Assembly (NCBI GenBank): GCA_030525245.1
Contig: JAUNFB010000008.1
Span: 1 to 48,970, forward strand
Length of the DNA: 48,970 nt
Reading direction: 5' to 3'
DNA from: Erysipelotrichia bacterium
GTDB lineage: Bacteria; Bacillota_I; Bacilli_A; Erysipelotrichales; Erysipelotrichaceae
In this document: one piece after another, positions 35,433 through 43,699 of the stretch
Layout of the letters: each line of letters opens with the position of its first letter
How positions within the stretch are numbered: position 1 is the first letter of the stretch
Made by a program: the position numbers and the translations under genes
The notes under the pieces: generated by a model
The model's database searches: none
Told to the model about the DNA's origin: nothing
Seen by the model: only the letters and a program-made list of their open reading frames with translations

Positions 35433-36725
35433 ATGCCTAATTATGCCACTGTGCAAGATCAATTTTGTTCCAGTTACGATAAGAGAAAATTGTGTGGATT
35501 TGATTATGAATTTGTAGATGGTCCGACACGCCCTTTGTTGCATCAAACATCGCGTTTTCTATACTTTTTAAGAGGAAAAGGAACAATTGTTATTGACGGA
35601 CACCCCTATAAAATCATTCCGGATACCTGGATTGCTGTTTTACCATGGGAAACTACGGAAATATCCTCTGTTGACGAACCACTACAATTTATAAAATGTG
35701 TCTATAATTCCGACTTCATTTCTCAAACCATGAAATCAACTTATAATACCGGAAACGAAATGTTTTCGATTTTGACTCCTATCGGCAATACACCGGTAAT
35801 TTATTGCACACCTGGTGAGGCTAAAACCATTTTAGGTATCTTTGACGATATAAAAAATGAAGTAGGTGTCGATTCGATTTTTGATATTACCGAAGAAAAA
35901 GAATTGACCAATGTCTATGTAACAAATAAACTATGCGAATTGCTAATCATGTTTAAGCGTTATATAACCAAAAAAGAATGTATTCAGGAAGATGGCAGCA
36001 TTATTGAACTGAGACAAAGAAGTGAGATATTTAAATATATGTACTCTCATTTGAACGAAAAGCAAACTTTAACAAAGCTATCCGGGATGTTTTATATGTC
36101 CGAATCGGCCATCAGCAAATACATCTATACGGTTACCAACTACTCTTTCTCCGACTTGTTAAATGAAATGCGTATCACCAAAGCAACCGATTTATTAACC
36201 AATACCGATTTGACATTAGAAACGATTGCTCAAACCGTCGGTTTTACCGATGCATCGCATATCGCCAAAGTATTTGCTGAAAGAACCGGTGTATCGCCAA
36301 AAACATATCGTAACATCTACACTTCTGTTGTTAATCGTTTCTCGGAAAAAGAAAAAAGTTTGAGTTACGGTATCATTACTTACATCTATGACAATTATTG
36401 TGAGAATATTAAAATTCAAGATGTAGCTCAGCGTTTCAATATCACCGTCATCGAATTAAACCGTGTTTTATTATTCCAAGTTGAAAAAAACTTTGATGAT
36501 TTTTTGACCTTTTTAAGAATAAATAAAGGCTGTGAACTGTTGCTCACAACCAATTTATCGGTAATCGATATTGCGGTCATGGTCGGCTATAACAACGCCA
36601 AAACATTTAATCGTAACTTTATAAAAATTAAAAATATGACTCCTACTGCTTTTCGCAATAAAATACTGTTCCAAAAAGGCAGTGAAACAATAATGGTTGA
36701 AAAATTATATGGGTATCCGAAATAA
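35433..36725 (+). CDS. AraC-family regulator with two tandem AraC DNA-binding domains
   Basis: A 430-residue regulator. An N-terminal cupin-like sensor (about 30-95, GKGTIVIDGHPYKIIPDTW) and a linker are followed by one AraC-type domain at about 196-296 (RITKATDLLTNTDLTLETIA, then VGFTDASHIAKVFAERTGVS) and a second at about 312-411 (RINKGCELLLTTNLSVIDIA, then VGYNNAKTFNRNFIKIKNMT). Most family members have one. GAGGAG precedes the ATG at 35433, and TATAAT at 35409-35414 is a likely -10. The normal fold ends near FRNKILFQK. The last 12 residues are encoded by sequence containing a mobile-element repeat, so the C-terminus may have been replaced by insertion. The target genes are unknown. Confidence 0.85.
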   Translation: MPNYATVQDQFCSSYDKRKLCGFDYEFVDGPTRPLLHQTSRFLYFLRGKGTIVIDGHPYKIIPDTWIAVLPWETTEISSVDEPLQFIKCVYNSDFISQTMKSTYNTGNEMFSILTPIGNTPVIYCTPGEAKTILGIFDDIKNEVGVDSIFDITEEKELTNVYVTNKLCELLIMFKRYITKKECIQEDGSIIELRQRSEIFKYMYSHLNEKQTLTKLSGMFYMSESAISKYIYTVTNYSFSDLLNEMRITKATDLLTNTDLTLETIAQTVGFTDASHIAKVFAERTGVSPKTYRNIYTSVVNRFSEKEKSLSYGIITYIYDNYCENIKIQDVAQRFNITVIELNRVLLFQVEKNFDDFLTFLRINKGCELLLTTNLSVIDIAVMVGYNNAKTFNRNFIKIKNMTPTAFRNKILFQKGSETIMVEKLYGYPK

Positions 36726-36760
36726 GTGGTTGAAAACGCTTATACGGATACCCTTTTCTT
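36711..36760 (+). terminator. terminator after the AraC-type gene, with a repeat in its loop
   Basis: GGGTATCCG (36711-36719, inside the last codons) pairs with CGGATACCC (36745-36753) and is followed by TTTTCTT. The 25-base loop contains the repeat copy at 36721-36736, so transposase binding and termination could interfere. Confidence 0.7.
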
Positions 36761-36860
36761 ATATTCGTTTGGTCGCAATAAGTGGTTGAAAATCAACGTA
36801 TGGGGAATATGCGATATCTCAATAACTGGTTGAAAGAAGCTAATGATGAGCATAAAAAAT

Positions 36861-36915
36861 CCACGGTTTGAAAAATAGTGTTCAGGTTGAAAACTACTAT
36901 TTTTGTAAACCGTGG
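36861..36915 (-). terminator. terminator of the hsd-transposase operon
   Basis: CCACGGTTT (36861-36869) pairs with AAACCGTGG (36907-36915), and inside it AAAAATAGT pairs with ACTATTTTT. On the minus strand ATTTTTT follows. The loop holds a short repeat copy (36884-36893). Confidence 0.8.
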
Positions 36916-36938
36916 AAATTTGATCATCAGGTTGAAAA

Positions 36939-38306
36939 TTATTCTTCTTCTGGATTTGGGAATGGCTCATAGTCATCCTCAAAATCCTCATCTTCATCCT
37001 CCTTGGCACTCTCGAAATGAAAGACAGGCTGATCTTCTGGGATGACTGGTCCTACATCTATAAGACCGTTCTCAAGCATTGCACGAAGGTTCGTTTTTCG
37101 GTATAGAGTTCTTGCGCGTAGGACTTCAAAAGAGTACCCGCGTCCACGCAGGTTATTCTCGCGAATGAGTCTGTTGGTACATTCCGTATAGCCGTTGGAA
37201 ATTGCAATAGGGCAATCCCAGTAGGCAAAGATCTGGTCTTCAAAGCGATGGACCGTAGCAGCAAGCTCTCGGAACTTATCGTATATCACATCCTTCGGAA
37301 TGGATTGCTCCCATTGTTTGAATGCCTTCTTTGCATTATCCTTTGATGATGGGTTTTCATCATAAATATTAAAAAAGTCTTCTTTAAGGTCAAAGGCTGT
37401 TGCAAGAGGAGCAAGCTCAGGATTGCTTCGCGCCGCTTTGATTTTAGCTGCGTCTTCAGGATCGAGGTCTTTAAGCCGTGTTTTCAAAGTATAGGCAAGC
37501 CCCTTTTTAGTTTTAATACGATCAGTACGGGCCATTCCTTTCTGAATCTCACGCCTTACGGCATCGACAGCTTCGTTCGCTTTCATAACAACATGGAAAT
37601 GGTCGATTGCCCATCTTGCATTCGGCATAGCATCTGATATCGATTTTTCAAATGGACGATACATGTCCGAGCATACCCATTGCACTTTTTCCCTGTCTCT
37701 GAGACTCATGAAATATTCTGTCAAAGTTTTCTGATTGCGTCCCTGAAGGATGTCGTATAAAGTGCGATGTTCGATATCTGTAATAACAGTGAGTTCACCA
37801 AGCTTTTTTACCTTTATTTCATCAATGCCGATGAAAGCAGGAGTTTTGAAACGAAGGTTTTTACGGTTATCCTCCAAGAAATCAACAAATACGTTCTTTA
37901 CCGTATTCGGGCTTAATACAAAGTCAATCGCAGCATCTTCAAATGTTGTTCTCATGGAATGTTCCGTAAGAGCAAGAAGCGCACGTCTTGTCATTTTATG
38001 ATTTTCATCGACATTATAAAGCTCCGGTGTCCATATATGCTTATTTCCTTCATTTCGGCAACGCATACGAGGTATCTCAATATTCAGAACAACCGGACAT
38101 CCCTGTAACGGAGTATCATTTACCTGTAATGTTCTTTTGCCGTGTTTATACAATGGATTTCCGCATACTGGGCATACAACAGGGATATCCCCGCTGTATG
38201 TCAAAGAAATGCGCTTATAATGTTTAGCTTTATCATACGCATCTTCAATGCCTTCGATATCATAATCTTTAAAGCCGAGAAGCATTAAAGCCATATTATC
38301 TGCCAT
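36939..38306 (-). CDS. ISL3-family transposase, last gene of the restriction-modification operon
   Basis: A 455-residue DDE transposase. The N-terminal zinc ribbon has Cys45-x2-Cys48 and a later Cys83. A helix-turn-helix lies near 118-145 and the catalytic residues are Asp162 (FIGIDEIKV), Asp214 (VCSDMYRPF) and Glu375 (SNGYTECTNRLIRENNLRGRG), the ISL3 pattern. The C-terminus is an unusual acidic tail (KEDEDEDFEDDYEP). The ATG at 38306 is used because AAGGAG stands just before it, inside the last codons of hsdR whose stop is five bases upstream; an earlier start at 38351 would overlap hsdR and has no such site. The transposase is thus made from the restriction operon mRNA. It should bind the 17-bp repeats at both ends. 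Confidence 0.9.
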   Translation of the reverse strand: MADNMALMLLGFKDYDIEGIEDAYDKAKHYKRISLTYSGDIPVVCPVCGNPLYKHGKRTLQVNDTPLQGCPVVLNIEIPRMRCRNEGNKHIWTPELYNVDENHKMTRRALLALTEHSMRTTFEDAAIDFVLSPNTVKNVFVDFLEDNRKNLRFKTPAFIGIDEIKVKKLGELTVITDIEHRTLYDILQGRNQKTLTEYFMSLRDREKVQWVCSDMYRPFEKSISDAMPNARWAIDHFHVVMKANEAVDAVRREIQKGMARTDRIKTKKGLAYTLKTRLKDLDPEDAAKIKAARSNPELAPLATAFDLKEDFFNIYDENPSSKDNAKKAFKQWEQSIPKDVIYDKFRELAATVHRFEDQIFAYWDCPIAISNGYTECTNRLIRENNLRGRGYSFEVLRARTLYRKTNLRAMLENGLIDVGPVIPEDQPVFHFESAKEDEDEDFEDDYEPFPNPEEE

Positions 38307-38310
38307 CTGT

Positions 38311-41300
38311 TTACTCCTTGTTATTTGCGTACTCAGAGATCTCTTCGACATCCAAGTGTTTCTTTTTATTTACAAGATCGTAAATCATTTCTGCGATCGG
38401 CTTGATCGCCTGTGGATCATCCAGAATCTGCGTTGCAAGCTGTCCGAGTTCATTATTCTTAAGCGACAATGCAGCCACTTTGATGATATTTTCCAGTCTT
38501 CCGTCTGCAATAATCGCTTCGCGGCTGTTGGTAGAGTTTCGGATCTGGATACGGCTTACATCATCCGCAGATACAGAATCAACGATCGCATTCACTGTTC
38601 TTGCTCCATCTACAGGGCTGACATTCTCACCGAATGCTTCGTTCAGCTTCGCAATGACTTCCTTAAGCGTTGTACGCTTCTTTTTGGATGTTCCAGCGCC
38701 ACCGCCCATTGGACGAAGGACAGCAGGATCATCCTGGTCTGATGGCACGTGCGCCAGTTCGCTGATGCGGTAATCAGACAGTACAAGACTTGAAATATCG
38801 ATCTCCTCAAGCGGCGTACCATCAAGACGCTTCAGTAAAAGCTTCGCAAATCCATAGAAAATCTCAAGGTCAGGCTCTCCAAGGTCTACGATCTGAGAAA
38901 TATAGGTATATGCGGAACAGTATTTCTTTAAGTCCTTCTTAAAGTCGAGCAGGCTTTCCTGTTCTTTCGAGATGATTTCAAGCTGTGCTTTTGCCGCTTC
39001 AAATAAATCATTGTTTCCTGTTCTTTCTGCTTCCTCTTTATTTGCAGACCATGTAGCATAAGCATTATGATTTGCCTTATAAGCGTTATTCCATCTTTCA
39101 GCGGGAGCAGATACCGACATGAAAAGCTTTTTCCGGTAAGTATCCTTCATGGATGCGGAGAGCGCATCAATGGACTTATACCGGATCACCTTATATGTAT
39201 CGATCTCATTCTGAGTATAGAGATCCCGCTCATCAAGGCGCTTCTTCGTGTCATAGACGATCTCAAGCCTCTGGGCATGTTCCATCTTTGCCCCGTGATC
39301 GTACTTAGCAAACGCTCTTTCAACGGTATCCGGGTCGTTCACAAAATCGACAATAAACACATGGTCCTTGCCGGAAAATGTACGGTTCAGTCTGGAATAG
39401 GTCTGCACGATTTCGATATCATTGCAAAGAGCCTTATCAATGTACATAGCGCAGAGCTTCGGCTGATTAAAGCCTGTCTGGAACTTATCGCATACGATCA
39501 TAATGCGGTTCTCAGGCTTATCAAATGCAACGTCTACCTTCTGCCAGCCAATATTATTTGAATTTTCTTCCGTATAATCGTAATCTCTACGGATGGCTGC
39601 GAACGGATTCTCTTTTAAATAATCAAATTCCGTGATGGTGTTTTCGTCTTCAGGCATGATTGCTGTTGCACCGTTTACCTTTCCAGAGAAAGCAACAAGC
39701 GGCTCTCCCGGAACCTGAAAACGGATTGCTTCTGCGACCTGTTCCCGATCATACTCAGGATGTGCGTGTAAATACGCTTCAATCGCATACTTATAGCGGA
39801 TAACCGCAGGACGTGAAGATGCTACGATCATCGCCTTTGCCTGTCCTCCAAGCATCTTTGAAACGTTCTTCATAAAATGCTCGATGATAAACTGTGCCTT
39901 CTGCATGACGTTTGTCGGGTGCAGGGATTCCCACATGGCAATCGTCCGCATCGCAGCACGCTCATCTACAAGCTTATCGGAGGCGAGTTCATCTTTCAGC
40001 TGATAAGCCGTTTTATAAGGCATATATCCCTTCAGAACATCCAGAATATATCCTTCCTCAATCGCCTGTCGCATCGGATAAAGGTCAAAAGATTCTGGAA
40101 TTGGTCGTCCTGTCTTTTGATCAATTTTTTCGGAATCCCGCCCAAACAGTGTCTTTGTTTCAGGCTTTGGTGTAGCGGTGTAAGCAAAGAAAGATACGTT
40201 CTCCGGCCATGAGCGGTCATTCTGCTCCTTCTGGAAGTACGCAAGGATCATTTCCTCATCCGTAACGCCTGCATCCGGTTCACCGTTCTTTTTTGACTTG
40301 TCTTTTGCCGCAAGCTTTAAGGCTGCCTTCATTTTTCCTGCAAACTGTCCGGTCTGAGAAGAGTGTGCCTCATCGATAAGAACCGCGAAATTTGCGCCTG
40401 TCAGCATATCATCGGTCGCAATCGCATCGAGTGCAAATGGGAATGTCTGAAGGGTAACAACGATGATTTCCTTCCGCTGATGAAGTGCCTCGGCAAGCTG
40501 CTTATTCTTTGCTCCCTGTGAGCGCGTATCCGCATCCCCACCGATCATTTCAATAAGTCCCGGTGTCTTTTTGAGCTGCTTAATAGTTCCCTTAATGTTG
40601 GAGTCCAATCCTACACGGTCCGTAACGACAATAACAGATGAAAATACCTTGTCTCCATCCGGTTTCCGAAGGTTGATTAGCTCATGTGCGGTCCATGAGA
40701 TTGTTTCCGTCTTACCGGAACCTGCGGAATGCTCAATCAGATACCGCCGTCCAACACCGTGATTCTTTACATCATTTAAGCACTTCGTTACACAGCTCCA
40801 CTGATGGAAACGAGGGAATAACTGTGTGCGGACTTCCTTTAAGCGTCCTGTAGCGTCCTCTTTCTTTGATACATTTTCAAAAATGAAGTCATGGAAGATG
40901 CGAAGCCAGTTTTCTTTCTGACAAATCTCATTCCAGAAATATCCGGTCGGATAATCAGTATCACCTTCCTGCATTGGATCGTTACCGGCATGTCCATCCG
41001 ATGTACCCTTATTGAATGGAAGGAAACGTGGAACCTCCGGTTCAAGATTCGTACACATCCAGATTTCTGACTCTGAAATAGCAAAATGCACCACGGCACC
41101 GCGCTTATACATGAGAAGTGGATTCTTTCTTCTGGTTCCCGGCTCGATCGGCTTTCTCTGAGTCTGGTATTCCTCGATAGCGTCATAGACCGTCTGTGTA
41201 AGCTCCGTCTTTACTTCTGCTGTTGCAACTGGAATACCATTGATAAAGAACACTAAATCAAGCGACTTGTTGCCAGCCGTCTGATAATGAACCTGATGCA

Positions 41301-41688
41301 TGACGCGAAGGATATTGGCATCATACTTTTCCTTAATATTCGGGATACGTACATCATCCGGGTAATGGCCGGAACATTCAATCGTCTGATATCCGGCCAT
41401 AAAGAATCCATTTCTAAGCGTCTGTACCGTGCCATCCACTTCAAGGCTATGTACGAGATTCTTTTCGAGGTTTGATTTCCAGCTTCCGCCAAGGTCTTTC
41501 TTCATCTTTTCGATTTTCTGCGGAGCAGTAGCCATGATATAGCTGATAAAATCATCCATATAAAGCGCAGTATCTGCGTCAAAGCCGTTATCGTTTTCGC
41601 TGATCTGCCATCCACTGCCAGACAGCTCGTTCAGCTTTCGGCTGATATAATGTTCAAAGTTTGTTTCAAGTCTAAGATCATCAGGCAT
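38311..41688 (-). CDS. hsdR: type I restriction enzyme, restriction subunit R
   Basis: HsdR supplies the ATP-driven DNA translocation and cleavage of the type I complex (R2M2S). The 1125-residue protein contains an N-terminal PD-(D/E)xK nuclease site (Asp144 in LDLVFFINGIP, Glu158-x-Lys160 in TAEVK), Walker A HSAGSGKT (320-327), DEAH (439-442), the SAT-like motif FAYTATPKPET, later helicase motifs including CDKFQTGFNQPKL and QTYSRLNRTF, and a C-terminal helical part for binding the methylase. AAGGAGG precedes the ATG. The gene starts 15 bases after the GHKL gene. Confidence 0.96.
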   Translation of the reverse strand: MPDDLRLETNFEHYISRKLNELSGSGWQISENDNGFDADTALYMDDFISYIMATAPQKIEKMKKDLGGSWKSNLEKNLVHSLEVDGTVQTLRNGFFMAGYQTIECSGHYPDDVRIPNIKEKYDANILRVMHQVHYQTAGNKSLDLVFFINGIPVATAEVKTELTQTVYDAIEEYQTQRKPIEPGTRRKNPLLMYKRGAVVHFAISESEIWMCTNLEPEVPRFLPFNKGTSDGHAGNDPMQEGDTDYPTGYFWNEICQKENWLRIFHDFIFENVSKKEDATGRLKEVRTQLFPRFHQWSCVTKCLNDVKNHGVGRRYLIEHSAGSGKTETISWTAHELINLRKPDGDKVFSSVIVVTDRVGLDSNIKGTIKQLKKTPGLIEMIGGDADTRSQGAKNKQLAEALHQRKEIIVVTLQTFPFALDAIATDDMLTGANFAVLIDEAHSSQTGQFAGKMKAALKLAAKDKSKKNGEPDAGVTDEEMILAYFQKEQNDRSWPENVSFFAYTATPKPETKTLFGRDSEKIDQKTGRPIPESFDLYPMRQAIEEGYILDVLKGYMPYKTAYQLKDELASDKLVDERAAMRTIAMWESLHPTNVMQKAQFIIEHFMKNVSKMLGGQAKAMIVASSRPAVIRYKYAIEAYLHAHPEYDREQVAEAIRFQVPGEPLVAFSGKVNGATAIMPEDENTITEFDYLKENPFAAIRRDYDYTEENSNNIGWQKVDVAFDKPENRIMIVCDKFQTGFNQPKLCAMYIDKALCNDIEIVQTYSRLNRTFSGKDHVFIVDFVNDPDTVERAFAKYDHGAKMEHAQRLEIVYDTKKRLDERDLYTQNEIDTYKVIRYKSIDALSASMKDTYRKKLFMSVSAPAERWNNAYKANHNAYATWSANKEEAERTGNNDLFEAAKAQLEIISKEQESLLDFKKDLKKYCSAYTYISQIVDLGEPDLEIFYGFAKLLLKRLDGTPLEEIDISSLVLSDYRISELAHVPSDQDDPAVLRPMGGGAGTSKKKRTTLKEVIAKLNEAFGENVSPVDGARTVNAIVDSVSADDVSRIQIRNSTNSREAIIADGRLENIIKVAALSLKNNELGQLATQILDDPQAIKPIAEMIYDLVNKKKHLDVEEISEYANNKE

Positions 41689-41703
41689 TTTTTCTTACCC
41701 TCC

Positions 41704-43077
41704 TTATCTGAGATAATAGGCAGCCTGTCTGCCAAGATTTTCTGTAAGTGCTGTTTCAAATGCTCTCGATACATCACCGCATCTGCTTGCAGCATGTGTA
41801 CATTCATGAATCAATGTTCCGGCAAAGCTCTCAATGGATTGAAGCTGCGACCGTCTGATCCAGACGGTACGGGTTCTTGAATCCCATAAGCCGAGTGTAA
41901 TCGTTTTCTTTTCATCCGTGTACAATTCTTCTGAGATTTTTACGCTTGCAATCACGCCCGGGAGCCCATTCATAAATGCTAAAATTTCAGGCATCATGTT
42001 GTAGACTTCCTGTTCCTCCGGTGTGAGATCGGAAAACGGAATCGCATCCCCAGAGAAAGTATTATTTTTACGCTGATTGTATTTTTCAAGAGTCAGCACT
42101 GTACGGATGGATTTCGCCTTTTCCTTCAGCTTATCCGGGATGATGAACACCTGATAGCCTTCATCCTGCGCATCCGATACTTCAGAGCGACGTTTTACCG
42201 CTTCATCACCTGTGATGAAAAGTAGTTTATCATTCTTTCTGGAAAGCTGTTCAATCACATAAAGCTGGACATCGATCCAGTTCATCTCATCGTGACCGCC
42301 GCCTTTCACGACTTCTCCGAGGTCATGCATATACGCTTCAAGAACCTCTTCGTTTTCGACACTCTTTATAATGTTTTTAACAGCATCCGTATAGGCTGCA
42401 CGTCCGACGTTATCACGTTCCCGGTTCAGCGCCTTGCGGAGCTTATTTGGGAGATCTGTGATATTGTAGGAGAACAGAAAGTTGTTTTCTTCCGCAATTT
42501 TCACACCATGAATGTAGATGCCTGCATTTGCATGAATTGGCTTTTCAAGAATTCCACCAAAGCCTGTATTTTCCAGTACGTTTTCATGCGAGAAGCATAG
42601 AAAAAGATTCTTTGCCTTTTCAATATCCTTATCCGCACAACCATCAAGCGAGACATCCGTGCCAACCATGTTTGGATCATCCGGGTCTGAGATTTCAGCG
42701 TGAAGCGTCATAACATCATCAAACCCAGCCTTTTTCATCTGCTTCAGAGTGATCACTCCATAACAGGAGCGGATCGACACATGAATCCCGTTACGATAGA
42801 ACACGGCAAGAGAGTCTTTTAAGCCAACACCAAACTTTCCGATAAGACCTTCAGCAGAGAGCTTTTCATCATTCTCATTCTGCGTGAGATGGTGGTAGTT
42901 AAGCCCACGTCCGTAGTCCGTGATATGCCAGATACCATTTTCTTTATGGATACTGATATCTTTCGTCCCGGTCAGCTTCTGCTCATCCAGCGCATTTGCA
43001 ATGATCTCACGGACAGCATGGTATACTTCCCAGTTTTCCAGTATCTTTTCTATGTTGAGGTCAAATTCTTTAGTCAT
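41704..43077 (-). CDS. GHKL (Hsp90/MutL-type) ATPase fused to a HEXXH metallopeptidase-like domain
   Basis: A 457-residue protein. The N-terminal half is a GHKL ATPase: N-box REIIANALDE (Asn28), DYGRGL (Asp54, Mg/ATP lid), and GLIGKFGVGLKDSL (about 78-90). The C-terminal 50 residues contain IHECTHAAS with His424, Glu425 and His428, then Glu441 thirteen residues on, a gluzincin-like zinc site. GHKL proteins related to MORC/MutL are known in restriction loci; the peptidase-like end is what stands out. ATG 43077 is chosen because it overlaps the HEPN gene stop by eight bases, and an earlier start would run 120 bases into that gene. Its role in the hsd operon is unknown; an ATP-switched sensor or activating protease is possible. 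Confidence 0.82.
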   Translation of the reverse strand: MTKEFDLNIEKILENWEVYHAVREIIANALDEQKLTGTKDISIHKENGIWHITDYGRGLNYHHLTQNENDEKLSAEGLIGKFGVGLKDSLAVFYRNGIHVSIRSCYGVITLKQMKKAGFDDVMTLHAEISDPDDPNMVGTDVSLDGCADKDIEKAKNLFLCFSHENVLENTGFGGILEKPIHANAGIYIHGVKIAEENNFLFSYNITDLPNKLRKALNRERDNVGRAAYTDAVKNIIKSVENEEVLEAYMHDLGEVVKGGGHDEMNWIDVQLYVIEQLSRKNDKLLFITGDEAVKRRSEVSDAQDEGYQVFIIPDKLKEKAKSIRTVLTLEKYNQRKNNTFSGDAIPFSDLTPEEQEVYNMMPEILAFMNGLPGVIASVKISEELYTDEKKTITLGLWDSRTRTVWIRRSQLQSIESFAGTLIHECTHAASRCGDVSRAFETALTENLGRQAAYYLR

Positions 43078-43699
43078 ATAAGTGCTCCATTCGTTGAAAC
43101 GCTTCTGAAAAATTATCGCTATGGAAAATTTCTTTATCGAAATCATCAAGCTTAGCTTTTTTTTCAGCGTCAGCATTCTCATAATATCGAATTGCATTCA
43201 AACATAGCGCATTTATGAGCACACCCAAATTAACGACTGCCTTTCCATATGACCATTTACCATCAGTAAAAGATTGCATCTGTATTGGAAATTCAGCATC
43301 GGAATATGCCAAATCAAATAAATAATGATCTCCCTGCAAATTGCCCTCATGTGTAACGTTATTTCTTAATTGATATAATCGTATCGCAAGTTGAGCAATT
43401 CCGCGGTCATAAGTTTCATCCTGCTTTTGACAACTATCACCACAAGAGAATTTTTCCGAAGTATTATTTCTTTGACATTCAAGGCATTCAAGAGTAGATT
43501 CTATTGGACAAACCCCTTTAAGAAATGTCTGAACCCATTTTTTATAGCGTTCCCCGACATTTTTGTTGCCTGATAAATCAGGATATTCAATTTTGCCGCA
43601 TATATCAGGCAACGAAATTTCAGCTGGGAGAACAACTCGACCAAAACCATTTTTTCGAGCGGATTCTATTTCATTACAATAATCAACGAAATGGCTCAC
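43070..43699 (-). CDS. HEPN-like protein, putative ribonuclease in the hsd operon
   Basis: A 209-residue protein, mostly helical. QLAIRLYQLRNNVTHEG contains Arg112-Asn113-x3-His117, the R-x4-H signature with a polar residue after Arg that marks HEPN ribonucleases. Residues 64-90 hold five cysteines (CPIESTLECLECQ, then CGDSC) that could bind zinc. The stop of hsdS and this start overlap by four bases, and its own stop overlaps the GHKL start. In some type Ic loci the anticodon nuclease PrrC, also HEPN-based, sits between hsdS and hsdR. This gene sits in the same place but has no PrrC-type ATPase; the GHKL protein may be its partner. The gene is more AT-rich than its neighbours. Ribonuclease activity is inferred. 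Confidence 0.7.
   Translation of the reverse strand: MSHFVDYCNEIESARKNGFGRVVLPAEISLPDICGKIEYPDLSGNKNVGERYKKWVQTFLKGVCPIESTLECLECQRNNTSEKFSCGDSCQKQDETYDRGIAQLAIRLYQLRNNVTHEGNLQGDHYLFDLAYSDAEFPIQMQSFTDGKWSYGKAVVNLGVLINALCLNAIRYYENADAEKKAKLDDFDKEIFHSDNFSEAFQRMEHLYD

Larger units (their letters stand above)
36688..36938 (+). repeat. left terminal repeat array of the mobile element
   Basis: Six copies of one inward-pointing motif, best form CAATAAGTGGTTGAAAA: 36688-36703 (one base deleted), 36721-36736, 36776-36792 (exact), 36820-36836 (two changes), and short forms AGGTTGAAAA at 36884-36893 and 36929-36938. The spacing is irregular. They match the array at the other end in inverted orientation and are probable transposase-binding sites. 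Confidence 0.85.

Noticed and set aside
36688..36938. Repeats could be a CRISPR array
   Set aside because: Copies are short, unevenly spaced (about 33 to 57 bases and more), degenerate, present in inverted form 10 kb away, and no cas genes exist in the window.
38356..39561. Long plus-strand frames opposite hsdR
   Set aside because: They mirror the codon pattern of hsdR on the other strand, lack ribosome sites and have no domain; they are shadows.
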